Shown here piece by piece: positions 8,442 through 16,970 of a stretch of DNA of 51,863 nt. The first letter of the stretch is position 1; the number at the start of each line of letters is the position of its first letter. The position numbers were made by a program, and so were the translations under genes. The stretch covers positions 1-51,863 of the forward strand of contig PWHK01000012.1 in assembly GCA_003554845.1 (NCBI GenBank). The letters are read 5' to 3'. Under the pieces are notes generated by a model that had not been told where the DNA came from, did no database searches, and saw nothing but the letters and a program-made list of their open reading frames with translations. This stretch comes from Candidatus Aenigmatarchaeota archaeon. Its GTDB lineage: Archaea > Aenigmatarchaeota > Aenigmatarchaeia > PWEA01.

Positions 8442-9338
8442 CTACAGTTCTATCTTCATAAGATCCTTGGAGATCTCTACGTCTTTATGATACTCTTCAG
8501 CAGCTTTTTTGAGTGGATCTAGATCCTTGTACCTTCTGGAATAATGTGTAAGAAGAAGTTTCTTAACATTTGCTTCTTTAGCGACCCTTCCTGCATCTCT
8601 TGCGGATGAATGTTTATGGCTTGTTTCCTCTGCAAAGGTTGCATCGTGAATAAGAAGATCTGCGTTTTCCGAAAGCTTTTTTACTGTATCTACAGGAAGC
8701 GTATCGCCTGAGTATACAATTTTCCTTCCCTCGGTGACATCGGAAACATCTTCAAGTTTTATTTTTTGGCCTCTGTGCTCTATGCTGCCATTTCTTTTTA
8801 GTTCCCCCATCTTTGGACCAGGATAGAGATCGTATTCAGCAGCCTTCTCCTCATTTATATTGAGGCTATCCTTTTCTTCAAGACAGTATGCAACGGCAGG
8901 AACCGAATGATCGACAGGAACAGACCTTATTGTGTATTCATCTTCCTCGACAAGGATACTTTCTTCTTTTCCTTCAAAATCAACATCCACAGCCTTGACC
9001 TGAAAACCAAAGTCATACCACGACATATCCGAAAGCAAGGAAACGAAACGTGATGCCTCCGGGCCATATATATTTAGTTCTTCCTTTCTTCCTTCGAGAT
9101 TGAACGTCTCTATAAGACCAAGAAGTCCTGCAAAGTGATCGGCATGCCAGTGTGTTATGAATATCTTATCCACCTTCATAAAGGAAAGCCCTGCCTTCTG
9201 TATCTGTCCCTGTGTTCCTTCACCACAGTCCCAGAGAAATACATCACCTTCTCTTCTGACCCATATGGAAGCGTGGTGTCTGTTCTTTGTGGGGATTATA
9301 CTTCCAGATCCCAGGACAACGACTTCGAGTGGCTTCAT
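8442..9338 (-). CDS. rnz: Ribonuclease Z (tRNA 3'-processing endonuclease)
   Basis: RNase Z cuts the 3' trailer from precursor tRNAs just after the discriminator base, before CCA addition. The 298-residue protein has the metallo-beta-lactamase zinc motif THWHADHFAG (H63, H65, D67, H68), the early strand VVVLGSGSIIPTKNR, and later IVYSGDT and the terminal metal ligand in LLTHYSRRY. Length and motif order match the short archaeal tRNase Z form. TATA-like AGTATAAAAACC lies about 25 bases before ATG 9338. The CCA-adding enzyme that acts on its product is encoded at 15312-16736 and the tRNA gene at 49352 lacks an encoded CCA, so both steps are needed in this cell. Confidence 0.93.
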   Translation of the reverse strand: MKPLEVVVLGSGSIIPTKNRHHASIWVRREGDVFLWDCGEGTQGQIQKAGLSFMKVDKIFITHWHADHFAGLLGLIETFNLEGRKEELNIYGPEASRFVSLLSDMSWYDFGFQVKAVDVDFEGKEESILVEEDEYTIRSVPVDHSVPAVAYCLEEKDSLNINEEKAAEYDLYPGPKMGELKRNGSIEHRGQKIKLEDVSDVTEGRKIVYSGDTLPVDTVKKLSENADLLIHDATFAEETSHKHSSARDAGRVAKEANVKKLLLTHYSRRYKDLDPLKKAAEEYHKDVEISKDLMKIEL

Positions 9339-9457
9339 AACATTGAGATTAAGTCAAGGAGGTTTTTATACTTTACAAAAAACTGTTCTGTTCTTTGAAT
9401 CACCACCTACCTATTAACTTTCCTTCCTCGGTATGCCAATAACTTCCTAAAAATGTC

Positions 9458-9625
9458 TCAGTCTACTTCGTCTTCTTTGATTATCTTTCTATATTCTCCT
9501 TGGAATGAATGAAGGTTCAAACGGACCCTTGGTGTTGTATAAAGTTCAGAGAGGTTTTTAGAAATTCTATTATGTTTTATATAGCCTTGTTTTATTCTAA
9601 AAACTTTTAAGTCAACGTGAACAAT
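9458..9625 (-). pseudogene. Possible gene remnant, coding-like frame without start codon
   Basis: A 55-codon minus-strand frame reads in natural-looking protein sequence, for example RISKNLSELYTTPRVRLN followed by a charged tail EYRKIIKEDEVD before TGA. It has no ATG, GTG or usable TTG before the C-terminal part, and a stop bounds it at 9626-9628. It overlaps the promoter of the small plus-strand gene at 9632. I read it as the tail of a decayed gene, but chance cannot be excluded. I recognise no family. Confidence 0.22.
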
Positions 9626-9631
9626 TTATAC

Positions 9632-9813
9632 ATGGTGAGAACATCCCCAAAGTATCTGATAAAGACAGTACCAAGGAGTACGAGAACTCCATCGAGAACT
9701 GGCCAGACTACTACAACGAAGACCCAGGAAGATCCCCTGTATATGTAGAGACAGGGAACAACATAGGTCTCAAGAAAATATATGGTCGCTTTAGAAAGAT
9801 TTTTGAAAGTTAG
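9632..9813 (+). pseudogene. Small gene (about 60 aa) with an apparent frameshift just after the start
   Basis: A TATA-like ACTTTTAAG at 9604-9611 is followed 25 bases later by ATG 9632. The ATG frame closes at 9746-9748 with an unnatural Thr/Arg-rich peptide. The frame two bases on, from 9637 to TAG at 9811-9813, reads as a normal acidic protein (ENIPKVSDKDSTKEYEN, then NWPDYYNEDPGR and a basic tail IYGRFRKIFES). Restoring one base in codon 2-3 would join the ATG to this frame. The family is not recognised. Either the gene is broken, the base is missing from the sequence, or a non-standard start is used. Confidence 0.4.
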
Positions 9814-9943
9814 ATGGTTCTGTCTGAGTATAATCACAGATCTTTCTTAGTTGTGGGTGTTTAATCCAACCGGGTCATTCTGACTGACTTTTGTACATAA
9901 AAATAAAGATGAAAGAAGGGGGGTTGTGGAACCTATGGTTTAA

Positions 9944-10210
9944 CTACTTCTGTGCATACTCAAGGGCGTAGAAACATGGTTCATCGTTGATACATTCTTC
10001 GTCTCTGTAGTTGGAACACGGACCCACAGCAATCGGATCGTTTTTGAATGTATCGGTGTAGTCGTGGTTTGCACAGTACTCTTGTAACTTCTCCCCGTCT
10101 ATGTCGTCTTGGTTTTCCTTGCAAAGTTTTCCCGAAGAACTATTTTCTTCAAACTTCTTTTTTGTTCCTACCTTCCGGCTCAACGTTTCAATCTCGAATT
10201 TTCCTTCCAT
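9944..10210 (-). CDS. Small cysteine-containing protein, 88 aa
   Basis: Unrecognised. The start at 10210 is well supported by a near-perfect ribosome site (AAGGAGGTGA) 5-6 bases upstream, and a TATA-like ATTTAAAAATT near 10253-10263. The N-terminal half is charged and lysine-rich; the C-terminal half carries five cysteines (about residues 30, 46, 65, 73 and 80), the last four in a region of Asp/Glu/Asn, which could bind a metal ion. There is no signal peptide, so a cytoplasmic role is likely. It is divergent from the HD hydrolase gene. Confidence 0.6.
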   Translation of the reverse strand: MEGKFEIETLSRKVGTKKKFEENSSSGKLCKENQDDIDGEKLQEYCANHDYTDTFKNDPIAVGPCSNYRDEECINDEPCFYALEYAQK

Positions 10211-10341
10211 GGAATCACCTCCTTAACCTACTAGGTAAAATGTACATTAGACAATTTTTAAATATTACGTTCGACATCTGTTTTAATATGTCCGTGGGTT
10301 TTAAGTTTATTCCACGATAAATTCAAGAAAGAGGGTTTGGT

Positions 10342-11580
10342 ATGGCTTTGAACAAAAAAGGAAAGATAATCAAGGATCCTGTACACGGCTTTATGGATCT
10401 CAACAGGATGCAGGTTGAACTTCTCTCACAGCCTGAAGTACAGAGAATGACATGGATCAAACAACTGGGACTTGGTCTTCTTGTATATCCAGGTGGCCAC
10501 CACACAAGATTGGAACACTGTATAGGAACATCATATCTTTGCAGTAGAATAGCCAAGAACCTTGAAATCGATGTTCAGGAGAAAAAGCTACTGGAAGCAG
10601 CAGGAATGCTCCACGACATAGGGCATCCACCCTTTAGCCACACTATAGAAGAGATAATGGAAAAAAACCACGTAGAAGCAACAAAAAACCTCATACTTGG
10701 TAAGGAAAACATCGGTGATCCAAACTCGGGTAATATACCAGAAGTTCTTAGAAGCTATGATCTGGATCCCCGTGATGTAGCCGATCTTGTAACAGGAAGC
10801 TTCCGAGGTAACAAGTATCTCGGTGATATTATCGATTCACAGATGGATGCCGATCAGCTGGACTATCTGGCCAGGGATGCACACCATACAGGAGTTTCGT
10901 ACGGATCGATAGAAACCGACTGGATAATAAACGTAATGGGAATAGACGGCGGAAGGCTTACCTATAGAGAAAAGGGAATCGATGCCCTCGAAGACTGTAT
11001 AATTGCAAGGGACCATATGTACTCCAGCGTCTACTCCCATAAGACATCATCAATAGCCGAAAAGATGCTTCTGAGAGCAGTAGAAAGATATCTGGAAACT
11101 CAGGATAATATGGATAAAAATATATTCTGGATGACAGATGGCGAACTTATGAATACACTTTCCGGATCCAATGCCTTTTCAAAATCCATGGTAGAAAGAA
11201 TCAAGATGAGAAATCTATACAAACAGGTGTACAACATAAATAACACCAATGAAGAGGAGTTAAAAAGATATAGATGTATCTCAGAAAAAGACGAGAAGGA
11301 TATAGAAAGGGAAATCACAGAGCTCTGTGATCTGAATCCCGATACTGTAATTGTCAATAAACGGAAAGATCTTATCTCTGAATTCGAGCCAAGACTACGA
11401 AAGTTTGATATAAGAATATCGTTTCCGGATGGTAGAATTTCCCCCCTAGAAGAGATTTCAACAACGGTGAAATCTTTGAAGAAAAAGGATCCCGTGGGAA
11501 GTCTTTTATCTATCTACGCTGCCCCGGAAAAAAGAGATGAAGTAGGAGAAGTAGCCGAAGAATATATCAAATCTAGTTGA
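10342..11580 (+). CDS. HD-domain phosphohydrolase (dGTPase/SAMHD1-like, COG1078)
   Basis: The protein begins with the family block KIIKDPVHGFMDL and then shows RLEHCIGT, the HD pair at residues 91-92 within MLHDIGHPPFSH, and a later QMDADQLDYLARD that supplies the distal metal-binding aspartate. This order is the COG1078 HD superfamily, which includes dNTP triphosphohydrolases such as SAMHD1 and archaeal relatives; activity on dNTPs is inferred. At 412 residues it is of usual size. A TATA-like TTTTAAGTTTATT precedes at about 10299-10311. The last 8 bases overlap the end of the convergent HEPN gene. Confidence 0.88.
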   Translation: MALNKKGKIIKDPVHGFMDLNRMQVELLSQPEVQRMTWIKQLGLGLLVYPGGHHTRLEHCIGTSYLCSRIAKNLEIDVQEKKLLEAAGMLHDIGHPPFSHTIEEIMEKNHVEATKNLILGKENIGDPNSGNIPEVLRSYDLDPRDVADLVTGSFRGNKYLGDIIDSQMDADQLDYLARDAHHTGVSYGSIETDWIINVMGIDGGRLTYREKGIDALEDCIIARDHMYSSVYSHKTSSIAEKMLLRAVERYLETQDNMDKNIFWMTDGELMNTLSGSNAFSKSMVERIKMRNLYKQVYNINNTNEEELKRYRCISEKDEKDIEREITELCDLNPDTVIVNKRKDLISEFEPRLRKFDIRISFPDGRISPLEEISTTVKSLKKKDPVGSLLSIYAAPEKRDEVGEVAEEYIKSS

Positions 11581-12037
11581 AAAGCTTGCTTCTTAGCTGG
11601 TTTACCTTTTTCTCTGTAAGTTCGTCCTTTGTCTTTTTCATCTTAAGTATAAAATTTCTGAGATCCTGAATATCTATATCGACAGGCATGTTCTTGAGAT
11701 TGTACTGGTTCTCTATTCTCAACTCCTTACTTCTTCTTAATCTACCTGCAACGTCCTCTTGAAACAGTCCCTCGTTCTGGAGGAATTCGACAGCCTCTAT
11801 TGCGCAGTCATGTATCTTTGATCTTATCCCTATCCTATAGAGAACTGCAGAAATGCAGAAATACTCTATATAGTACTTCATTGTTGCAATCCATATTCTT
11901 GAACCGTTGTCAACTATCTTTTGAAGTACTCTCAGACTTTCTTCTGCGTTTTTGAGATAGTCTTCGGCTATATTTTCGCTTGCTTCTGCCATCTCAAGAC
12001 CGTCTTTCTGTCTTTTACACCATTCCAAATTCGCCAT
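11573..12037 (-). CDS. HEPN-domain protein, partner of the adjacent nucleotidyltransferase
   Basis: The 154-residue protein (from ATG 12037) is a bundle of long helices with the HEPN-type features: a first helix of charged residues (AEDYLKNAEESLRVL), an aromatic second helix (YYIEYFCISAVLYRIG), then SKIHDCAIEAVEFL and a final helix set. HEPN proteins next to MNT nucleotidyltransferases are usually RNA-cutting toxins silenced by AMPylation or binding. The canonical Rx4-6H catalytic motif is not evident: the equivalent place reads RIENQYNLKN, closer to the RxxxxY form of UPF0332-type HEPNs. The start overlaps the upstream gene by 23 bases, so the two are co-translated. A GTG/ATG further up (12049) is possible but less conserved-looking. 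Confidence 0.7.
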   Translation of the reverse strand: MANLEWCKRQKDGLEMAEASENIAEDYLKNAEESLRVLQKIVDNGSRIWIATMKYYIEYFCISAVLYRIGIRSKIHDCAIEAVEFLQNEGLFQEDVAGRLRRSKELRIENQYNLKNMPVDIDIQDLRNFILKMKKTKDELTEKKVNQLRSKLFN

Positions 12038-12605
12038 ACATATCACCAAAAATTCTCACAAAGTAGTCAGTTCCACTGAAGATAATATGTTTCTTGTGTA
12101 TCTCCTTGATAAATCTTCTGTCGAGATTATTTTTATCTGACACGCAGACGGTATGAACATGCTTATAGGTCTCACCGAATTTCCTCAGGGTTTTGTCCAT
12201 ATCATCGTCTTTGTCACCTACAACTAGCAAATCTATATCCTCTCCTTCTCTGTTGTTTGCATAAGATCCAAATACAAGAACCCTGACGTCGGACATAAAG
12301 GGAGTCAACATCTCATAGAGTCTTTTGAGAAGCGTTTCCCTTTCGAGAAATCTATCGGTCATTAGTTTTTCGGATATAGAAAGATAATGGAAAGCAAGAT
12401 AACATTCCTCGTTGAGTCTGTATTTTTTGTGCTTACCCCTACCCTCCACCTTTAGAATGTTTTCATCGACAAGCCTATCCACGTATTTTTTGAGAGTCTG
12501 ATGTGGTTTTTCCATCTCCCTTTCAAAATCGGCAAGTATAAGACTTCTCCTGTAGTCGGAGAGGTATGGAAATAAAAGTTCCCACTTAGTAATATTTCTT
12601 ACCAT
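12015..12605 (-). CDS. Winged-helix plus MNT nucleotidyltransferase (HEPN partner)
   Basis: The N-terminal 80 residues form a winged helix-turn-helix (HQTLKKYVDRLVDENILK then a basic wing EGRGKHKKYRL). The C-terminal half is a minimal nucleotidyltransferase with LVFGSYANNREGEDIDLLVVG, the G-S-x-D-x-D signature that binds ATP and metal. In known MntA/HepT pairs the transferase adds AMP to the HEPN toxin; the extra DNA-binding domain suggests it also represses its own operon. I start at ATG 12605 because the TATA box TTTAAATA lies 25 bases upstream at about 12628-12635; it overlaps the stop codon of trmG10. The next gene (HEPN) overlaps its 3' end. Confidence 0.78.
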   Translation of the reverse strand: MVRNITKWELLFPYLSDYRRSLILADFEREMEKPHQTLKKYVDRLVDENILKVEGRGKHKKYRLNEECYLAFHYLSISEKLMTDRFLERETLLKRLYEMLTPFMSDVRVLVFGSYANNREGEDIDLLVVGDKDDDMDKTLRKFGETYKHVHTVCVSDKNNLDRRFIKEIHKKHIIFSGTDYFVRIFGDMYGEFGMV

Positions 12606-12627
12606 ATAATATACTTTATTACTGTAT

Positions 12628-13617
12628 CTATTTAAATTTTTTGTTTGTCTTGCCCAGAACAAATATCTCCCTGATGAGATCGCCATGTATCTTTTCTGTA
12701 AATTTGTTCAAAACTTCGAACACACTACCGGTTTCATTCAGTATTTTCTCAAAACCCATGTTACTGGGACAACCTATGACGCATCTCCCGTTGTTTTTCA
12801 ATATACTTTCTATTTCTTTCAATGAAGATCTGTATAGATTTTTTATCCCAACGCTACATACCTTTGCAGATCTACCGTATGGGGGATCGGTTACAACAAC
12901 ATCAAAGGTCCTGTTCCATATTTTACTCAAGTTTTGAACTCTGGACTTTCTAACCTCGCCTTCAACTCCATAGTGCTTCATATTCGTAATGCTTCCCGAA
13001 ACCATATCGTCCTCTGAATCAGATCCGTAGACGTTGTATCCAGCAAGACCCGCCTCCACTAGTATAGTTCCCGTTCCACAAAACGGATCTAAGAGGTCCC
13101 CTCTGGCACCTGAAAGATTTATCCAGCATCTTGCCTCTCTTGGCTTAAGTGAAACCGGTCTCGAGTATGGCTTCATGCCTGACTTCCTCTCCGTGAACTC
13201 GGTCGGATCAAACCTGTGTATTAGTTTACCTACATATATTTTTTCCCCTTTCATCAAAAAATAGAACGTAGTATCGGGGTTATCCAGATCTACGGATTCT
13301 ATATTTGGGTTTAACTCCTCTAGGATTTCTTCCTTCTTTTCTTCTCTGCTACCTGAAAAACCAAGATTTTTAAAACGCGCGGCAAACTTTCCTTCTATGT
13401 ATTTTTCAGGATCAAACGGCAGTTTTTCATCGACACCGAAGCTTCCAAGGCACTTGAGAACCAAATGTGAAAAACCAAGTCTCTCTAACTTTTCGACATC
13501 TTCAACTTCACCAACCACAACCCTTCCATCCCTTTCTTCTATATCAACACCTAAAGCCTTAATCTCTTCGTAGGGCATCTCCGGATGGAACCCACCAACA
13601 AGAATCAAAACCATCAT
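12628..13617 (-). CDS. tRNA (guanine10-N2)-methyltransferase, archaeal Trm11/TrmG10
   Basis: This enzyme methylates the exocyclic amine of G10 in tRNA. The N-terminal ~130 residues fit a THUMP RNA-binding region; residues from about 150 hold an amino-methyltransferase fold with the SAM loop LLDPFCGTGTILVEA, the acidic turn VYGSDSEDDM and the catalytic VVVTDPPYGRS (the D/N-PPY motif of N2 methylation). Length of 329 matches archaeal TrmG10. It follows argS by 9 bases with a GAGG ribosome site before ATG 13617 (13614 is an alternative), and is the last gene of the cca-argS-trmG10 operon. Confidence 0.9.
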   Translation of the reverse strand: MMVLILVGGFHPEMPYEEIKALGVDIEERDGRVVVGEVEDVEKLERLGFSHLVLKCLGSFGVDEKLPFDPEKYIEGKFAARFKNLGFSGSREEKKEEILEELNPNIESVDLDNPDTTFYFLMKGEKIYVGKLIHRFDPTEFTERKSGMKPYSRPVSLKPREARCWINLSGARGDLLDPFCGTGTILVEAGLAGYNVYGSDSEDDMVSGSITNMKHYGVEGEVRKSRVQNLSKIWNRTFDVVVTDPPYGRSAKVCSVGIKNLYRSSLKEIESILKNNGRCVIGCPSNMGFEKILNETGSVFEVLNKFTEKIHGDLIREIFVLGKTNKKFK

Positions 13618-13626
13618 GAATATCCT

Positions 13627-15306
13627 CTACATCTCTTCTAGCTCGGGAATATTGAGAAGTGAAAGACCATTTGAAAGAACCTGGAGAAATGCATGTACAA
13701 TATTAGCCCGTCTTGTCTCATACTCTGAACCCTCTACTCTGCATTTATGGTAGAACTCGTTGAAAATTTCACACAGTTCGTTTAGATATGTAGCTATCCT
13801 ATGTGGCTCGTATTTTTCAGCAGCCTGCAGAACAGAACTGTGGAATCTCCCCATCTTTCTGGCAAGTCTGAACTCAACTTCTTCCAGGTCATCGTAGTCA
13901 GCAGTATCTGACCTATCAATCTTATCAAGTATCCCACATGCCCTGCTGTAGGAGTACTGTAGGTAAGGACCGGATGAACCCTCGAAGTTCAGTGCTTCGT
14001 CCCATGAAAACTTTATGTTTGTTGTTCTCTTCTTTGAAAGATCGAAGTATTTCAGAGCTCCTGTACCTATCTTCTCTCCAACATCCTCTTTGTTTTCAAG
14101 GTCAGGATTTTTCTCCCTGATTGCTTCGATGGCCTTGTCCCGTGCCCTATCGAGGGCATCCTTAAGCAATATTATATTTCCGCTACGTGTAGAAAGACTA
14201 CCTTCAGGTACAGACATCATTCCAAACTTTATATGAACAAGTTCTTCTATGTCTGCATATCCAAGTTTATCCGCAGCCTTGAAAAGACTTTTGAAATGTC
14301 TTTCTTGGGGATTTCCTACCACATAGAGAGCCCTGTGAAAGCTGTACTCCTGCTTGCGATGTTTTATTGCAGCTAGATCCCTTGTACTGTAGAGAGTACC
14401 CCCATCGCTTCTCTGTATAAGATATGGAGTTTCGTCTCCGTCAAACTCAATTATAATTGATCCATCGACGTCTTCCTTTGCTACTCCCATGTCAACTGCT
14501 TCGTGTATAACTTCGTCTGTCATATCCCCGTAGAACCTTTCGCCTCTCCACGAATCAAAATCTATGTTGAGTCTCGAGTATGTATCCATGAGTCCTTTTT
14601 TTGTATAGTCGGTAAACTTCTTCCAAAGTTCCTCGGCCTCGTCGTCACCATCCTCCAACCTTTTACTCCACATCCTTGCCATATCCTCGATCTCAGTATT
14701 TTTCTCTGCCTCGTCGTGGAACCTCACGTAAAGATCAAGGAGGTAACCAACAGGATCCTCCTTCAGCTTAGATTCTTCTCCCCAGTTTTTGTAGGCGTAG
14801 ATAAGCTTTCCGAACTGTGTACCCATATCGCCCAGGTGGTTTATTCCTATACATCTATACCCAACAAACTCAAGTATCCTTTTAATCGAATCTCCTATTA
14901 TAGTAGATCGCAGATGGCCTATATGCATTGGTTTTCCGACGTTAGGAGAAGAGTAGTCAAGTACTACGGTTTTTTCCCTACCAAAGTCGTAGCTACCGTA
15001 TTTCTCCCCGTCTTCCATTATTCTCTCAACAATCATTTCTGTATAGAGACTTCTGTCCAAAAAGAAGTTTATGAACCCATGGCCTGCTGCCTCTATTTCC
15101 TCGATCACTTCTAGACTTTCTTTGTTTATTTTACCAACTGTTTCCTCTGCAAGTCTATATGGCTCTACATCACGCTGGCTTGCCTCTCTGAGACATGCAT
15201 TAGTTGAATAGTCTCCATGATCAAGTGATTCGGGGACCTCTACCCTGACAACGCCGTCGAGAACAGACTCCAGTTGCTTCTGTATTTTTTCCTCTATTTC
15301 CCTCAT
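13627..15306 (-). CDS. argS: Arginyl-tRNA synthetase
   Basis: Class I synthetase that charges tRNA-Arg. The N-terminal 90 residues are the Add1 domain that reads the tRNA D-loop. The catalytic HIGH motif is at residues 128-131 (PNVGKPMHIGHLRS), and the KMSKS region is the ArgRS-typical degenerate form MMSVPEGSLSTRSGN. The C-terminal DALR anticodon-binding domain includes YLQYSYSRACGIL and ends LSLLNIPE. 559 residues is normal. It starts 5 bases after the cca stop and ends 9 bases before trmG10, so all three are likely one transcript. Confidence 0.96.
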   Translation of the reverse strand: MREIEEKIQKQLESVLDGVVRVEVPESLDHGDYSTNACLREASQRDVEPYRLAEETVGKINKESLEVIEEIEAAGHGFINFFLDRSLYTEMIVERIMEDGEKYGSYDFGREKTVVLDYSSPNVGKPMHIGHLRSTIIGDSIKRILEFVGYRCIGINHLGDMGTQFGKLIYAYKNWGEESKLKEDPVGYLLDLYVRFHDEAEKNTEIEDMARMWSKRLEDGDDEAEELWKKFTDYTKKGLMDTYSRLNIDFDSWRGERFYGDMTDEVIHEAVDMGVAKEDVDGSIIIEFDGDETPYLIQRSDGGTLYSTRDLAAIKHRKQEYSFHRALYVVGNPQERHFKSLFKAADKLGYADIEELVHIKFGMMSVPEGSLSTRSGNIILLKDALDRARDKAIEAIREKNPDLENKEDVGEKIGTGALKYFDLSKKRTTNIKFSWDEALNFEGSSGPYLQYSYSRACGILDKIDRSDTADYDDLEEVEFRLARKMGRFHSSVLQAAEKYEPHRIATYLNELCEIFNEFYHKCRVEGSEYETRRANIVHAFLQVLSNGLSLLNIPELEEM

Positions 15307-15311
15307 TTTAT

Positions 15312-16736
15312 CTATACCAGATCCTTTTCAAAGTACTCTGCCATCTTCTTTCTAAGTCCCTCTTCTTGATCGAATATATGTATCGAATGGTCTGAGGTAG
15401 ATATCGTAAGCCCTTCGCTGATCTTATCTGCAAGGTGTCCTGGTATACCTTCCTTTTTGAGTGCATCTGCGCTATCATCCAGGATGTTTCTCACGAAGTC
15501 AAGGGCATTTGTCCACTCCCTAAAATACTCTGCATACCACTTTCCGTCCTCCACAAGAAGGTTATGTTCACCGCTATATCTCTCTATGAACTTCTTTGAG
15601 TTTCTTCTATCAAATATAGAGGGTCCTTCTCTTTTGTCTACCCTTGCAAGCTCGTCCACCTCAAGCTCAAGTATAATCACACATATATCTCCATTGCTCC
15701 ACACATCCTTTCTGAGAACAACAAAACCCTCCTTATCAAGTATTTTTTCTATTCTCCTACCCATCTTCCACATCTGAGGATAAAGAACATCGTCATGGAC
15801 ATCAGGAGCTCCAAACCTCACAAGCATAAAGTCCGTCCCTCTTCTATCTATCTTTGACTGTAGCTCCTGGAGGGAAAGAGGATGTATATCTTCTCTGAAG
15901 AAGTTCTTCTTTCCTGGATTTTCAACAAACCTCTTTGATATTTTTTTAAACAAAAAGAAGTTCTCATTTGATAGGACCGAGGCCACGTTCCTGTCTTTGT
16001 CCACAGGATCAACAACTATAAGGCCGTCGTCCTTGAACTTCTTCCTTTTCAGATAGTCCTCTGATTTGAAATGTCCCTCGGGATCAACTACTTCACCCGG
16101 ATGCCATTCCGAGGCCTTTTTAACTACTTCTTCGAAGCTGCCGTAGTTTCCTATAAGTACTTCACAGAGATACCCGGAAAATCCCTTTGTTTTAAGATCG
16201 CTTCCATAGAGATCATGCTCCTTTGTAAACTTTTTCAGAAGCCTTACCTCATCCCTCTGGTCTTCATCTAGCTTCTTTTCAACCCACTGGACATGCCATG
16301 GCGTCCTGTCGACGCTGCTCTTTATATTTTTTGGATCCGTGTCATAGGCCGGTACAATATCAACCTTGTATCCGTTTAAAACCCCTTGAATATACGGATG
16401 CTCTGCATATGCCACATCCCACTCACCACCCATGGACTCAACTATCTTTTTTCCAGCTTCCATGCCCCTGCTCTTGAGCTCCTCCATATCCAGTTCCTTA
16501 TCGAACATAAGAAAAAGATCTATATCCTTCTTGCTCTTAAGCCACGTATCCTTTGCAATAGATCCACAGAAAAGAGGCTTATAGTCGTACTCTTCCCTGT
16601 ACCTTTCTCCTGCATCATGAAGTTCTTCACAAGTCTTTTTGAGATCCTTTACCTCACCGAGTTCTGGTTTTATTTCATCGAGAATACTGTTAAGAACTTT
16701 TTTCATAGTATCATGGTTTATTTCTAGTTTTATCAA
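15312..16736 (-). CDS. cca: CCA-adding enzyme, archaeal class I
   Basis: This nucleotidyltransferase builds or repairs the CCA end of tRNA without a template. Residues 57-78 carry the polymerase signature CGSIAKDTW...DIDLFLMF, with D71 and D73 as metal ligands; the length of 474 and the ensuing HPYIQG and KSSVDRTPWHVQWV blocks match class I archaeal enzymes. A TATA-like TTTATAG lies about 22 bases before ATG 16736, consistent with leaderless transcription of the cca-argS-trmG10 unit. The visible tRNA gene does not encode CCA, so the enzyme is needed for every such tRNA. Confidence 0.95.
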   Translation of the reverse strand: MIKLEINHDTMKKVLNSILDEIKPELGEVKDLKKTCEELHDAGERYREEYDYKPLFCGSIAKDTWLKSKKDIDLFLMFDKELDMEELKSRGMEAGKKIVESMGGEWDVAYAEHPYIQGVLNGYKVDIVPAYDTDPKNIKSSVDRTPWHVQWVEKKLDEDQRDEVRLLKKFTKEHDLYGSDLKTKGFSGYLCEVLIGNYGSFEEVVKKASEWHPGEVVDPEGHFKSEDYLKRKKFKDDGLIVVDPVDKDRNVASVLSNENFFLFKKISKRFVENPGKKNFFREDIHPLSLQELQSKIDRRGTDFMLVRFGAPDVHDDVLYPQMWKMGRRIEKILDKEGFVVLRKDVWSNGDICVIILELEVDELARVDKREGPSIFDRRNSKKFIERYSGEHNLLVEDGKWYAEYFREWTNALDFVRNILDDSADALKKEGIPGHLADKISEGLTISTSDHSIHIFDQEEGLRKKMAEYFEKDLV

Positions 16737-16803
16737 TAAAAAACTAACTTTTTTCTATAAACGACAATCAACGAAAAAAACAAAGCTTTAAATACCACCA
16801 AAA

Positions 16804-16829
16804 GAACATATTTATAATCAGATATGTTC
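16804..16829. repeat. Inverted repeat around a TATA-like element, cca-tfb spacer
   Basis: GAACATAT at 16804-16811 and ATATGTTC at 16822-16829 are perfect inverse copies separated by 10 bases that contain a TATA-like TTATAAT. It lies between the divergent cca and tfb genes, about 140 bases before tfb. The symmetry suits a protein-binding operator or a small hairpin; no matching regulator can be named. Confidence 0.5.
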
Positions 16830-16890
16830 GAGTATACAAATTTTTTTATATAACCTACGAATTACTCCTTGAAAGTAAATACATCAACCC

Positions 16891-16905
16891 AAACTTTTAA
16901 ATAGT
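16891..16905 (+). promoter_or_regulatory. Likely tfb promoter TATA/BRE
   Basis: The run AAACTTTTAAATAG is the strongest TATA-like element before tfb. A start about 25 bases downstream would give a leader of roughly 45 bases. Another TATA-like TTTTTATATAACC lies at about 16843-16855, so more than one promoter may serve the gene. Confidence 0.45.
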
Positions 16906-16970
16906 AGAAAAACGAAGTTATTGTTGATTACTACCAAACAGTAAAAAAATGTAAAGAAAATTTTGATATT

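Noticed and set aside
12605-12686. Longer N-terminus of the MNT transferase from 12686
   Set aside because: The extra residues lie inside the trmG10 gene and before the TATA box at 12628-12635, so they would not be transcribed from that promoter.
14503-15114. A 203-codon plus-strand open frame
   Set aside because: It lies wholly antisense to argS, whose minus-strand product has clear synthetase motifs; the antisense product has no natural features.
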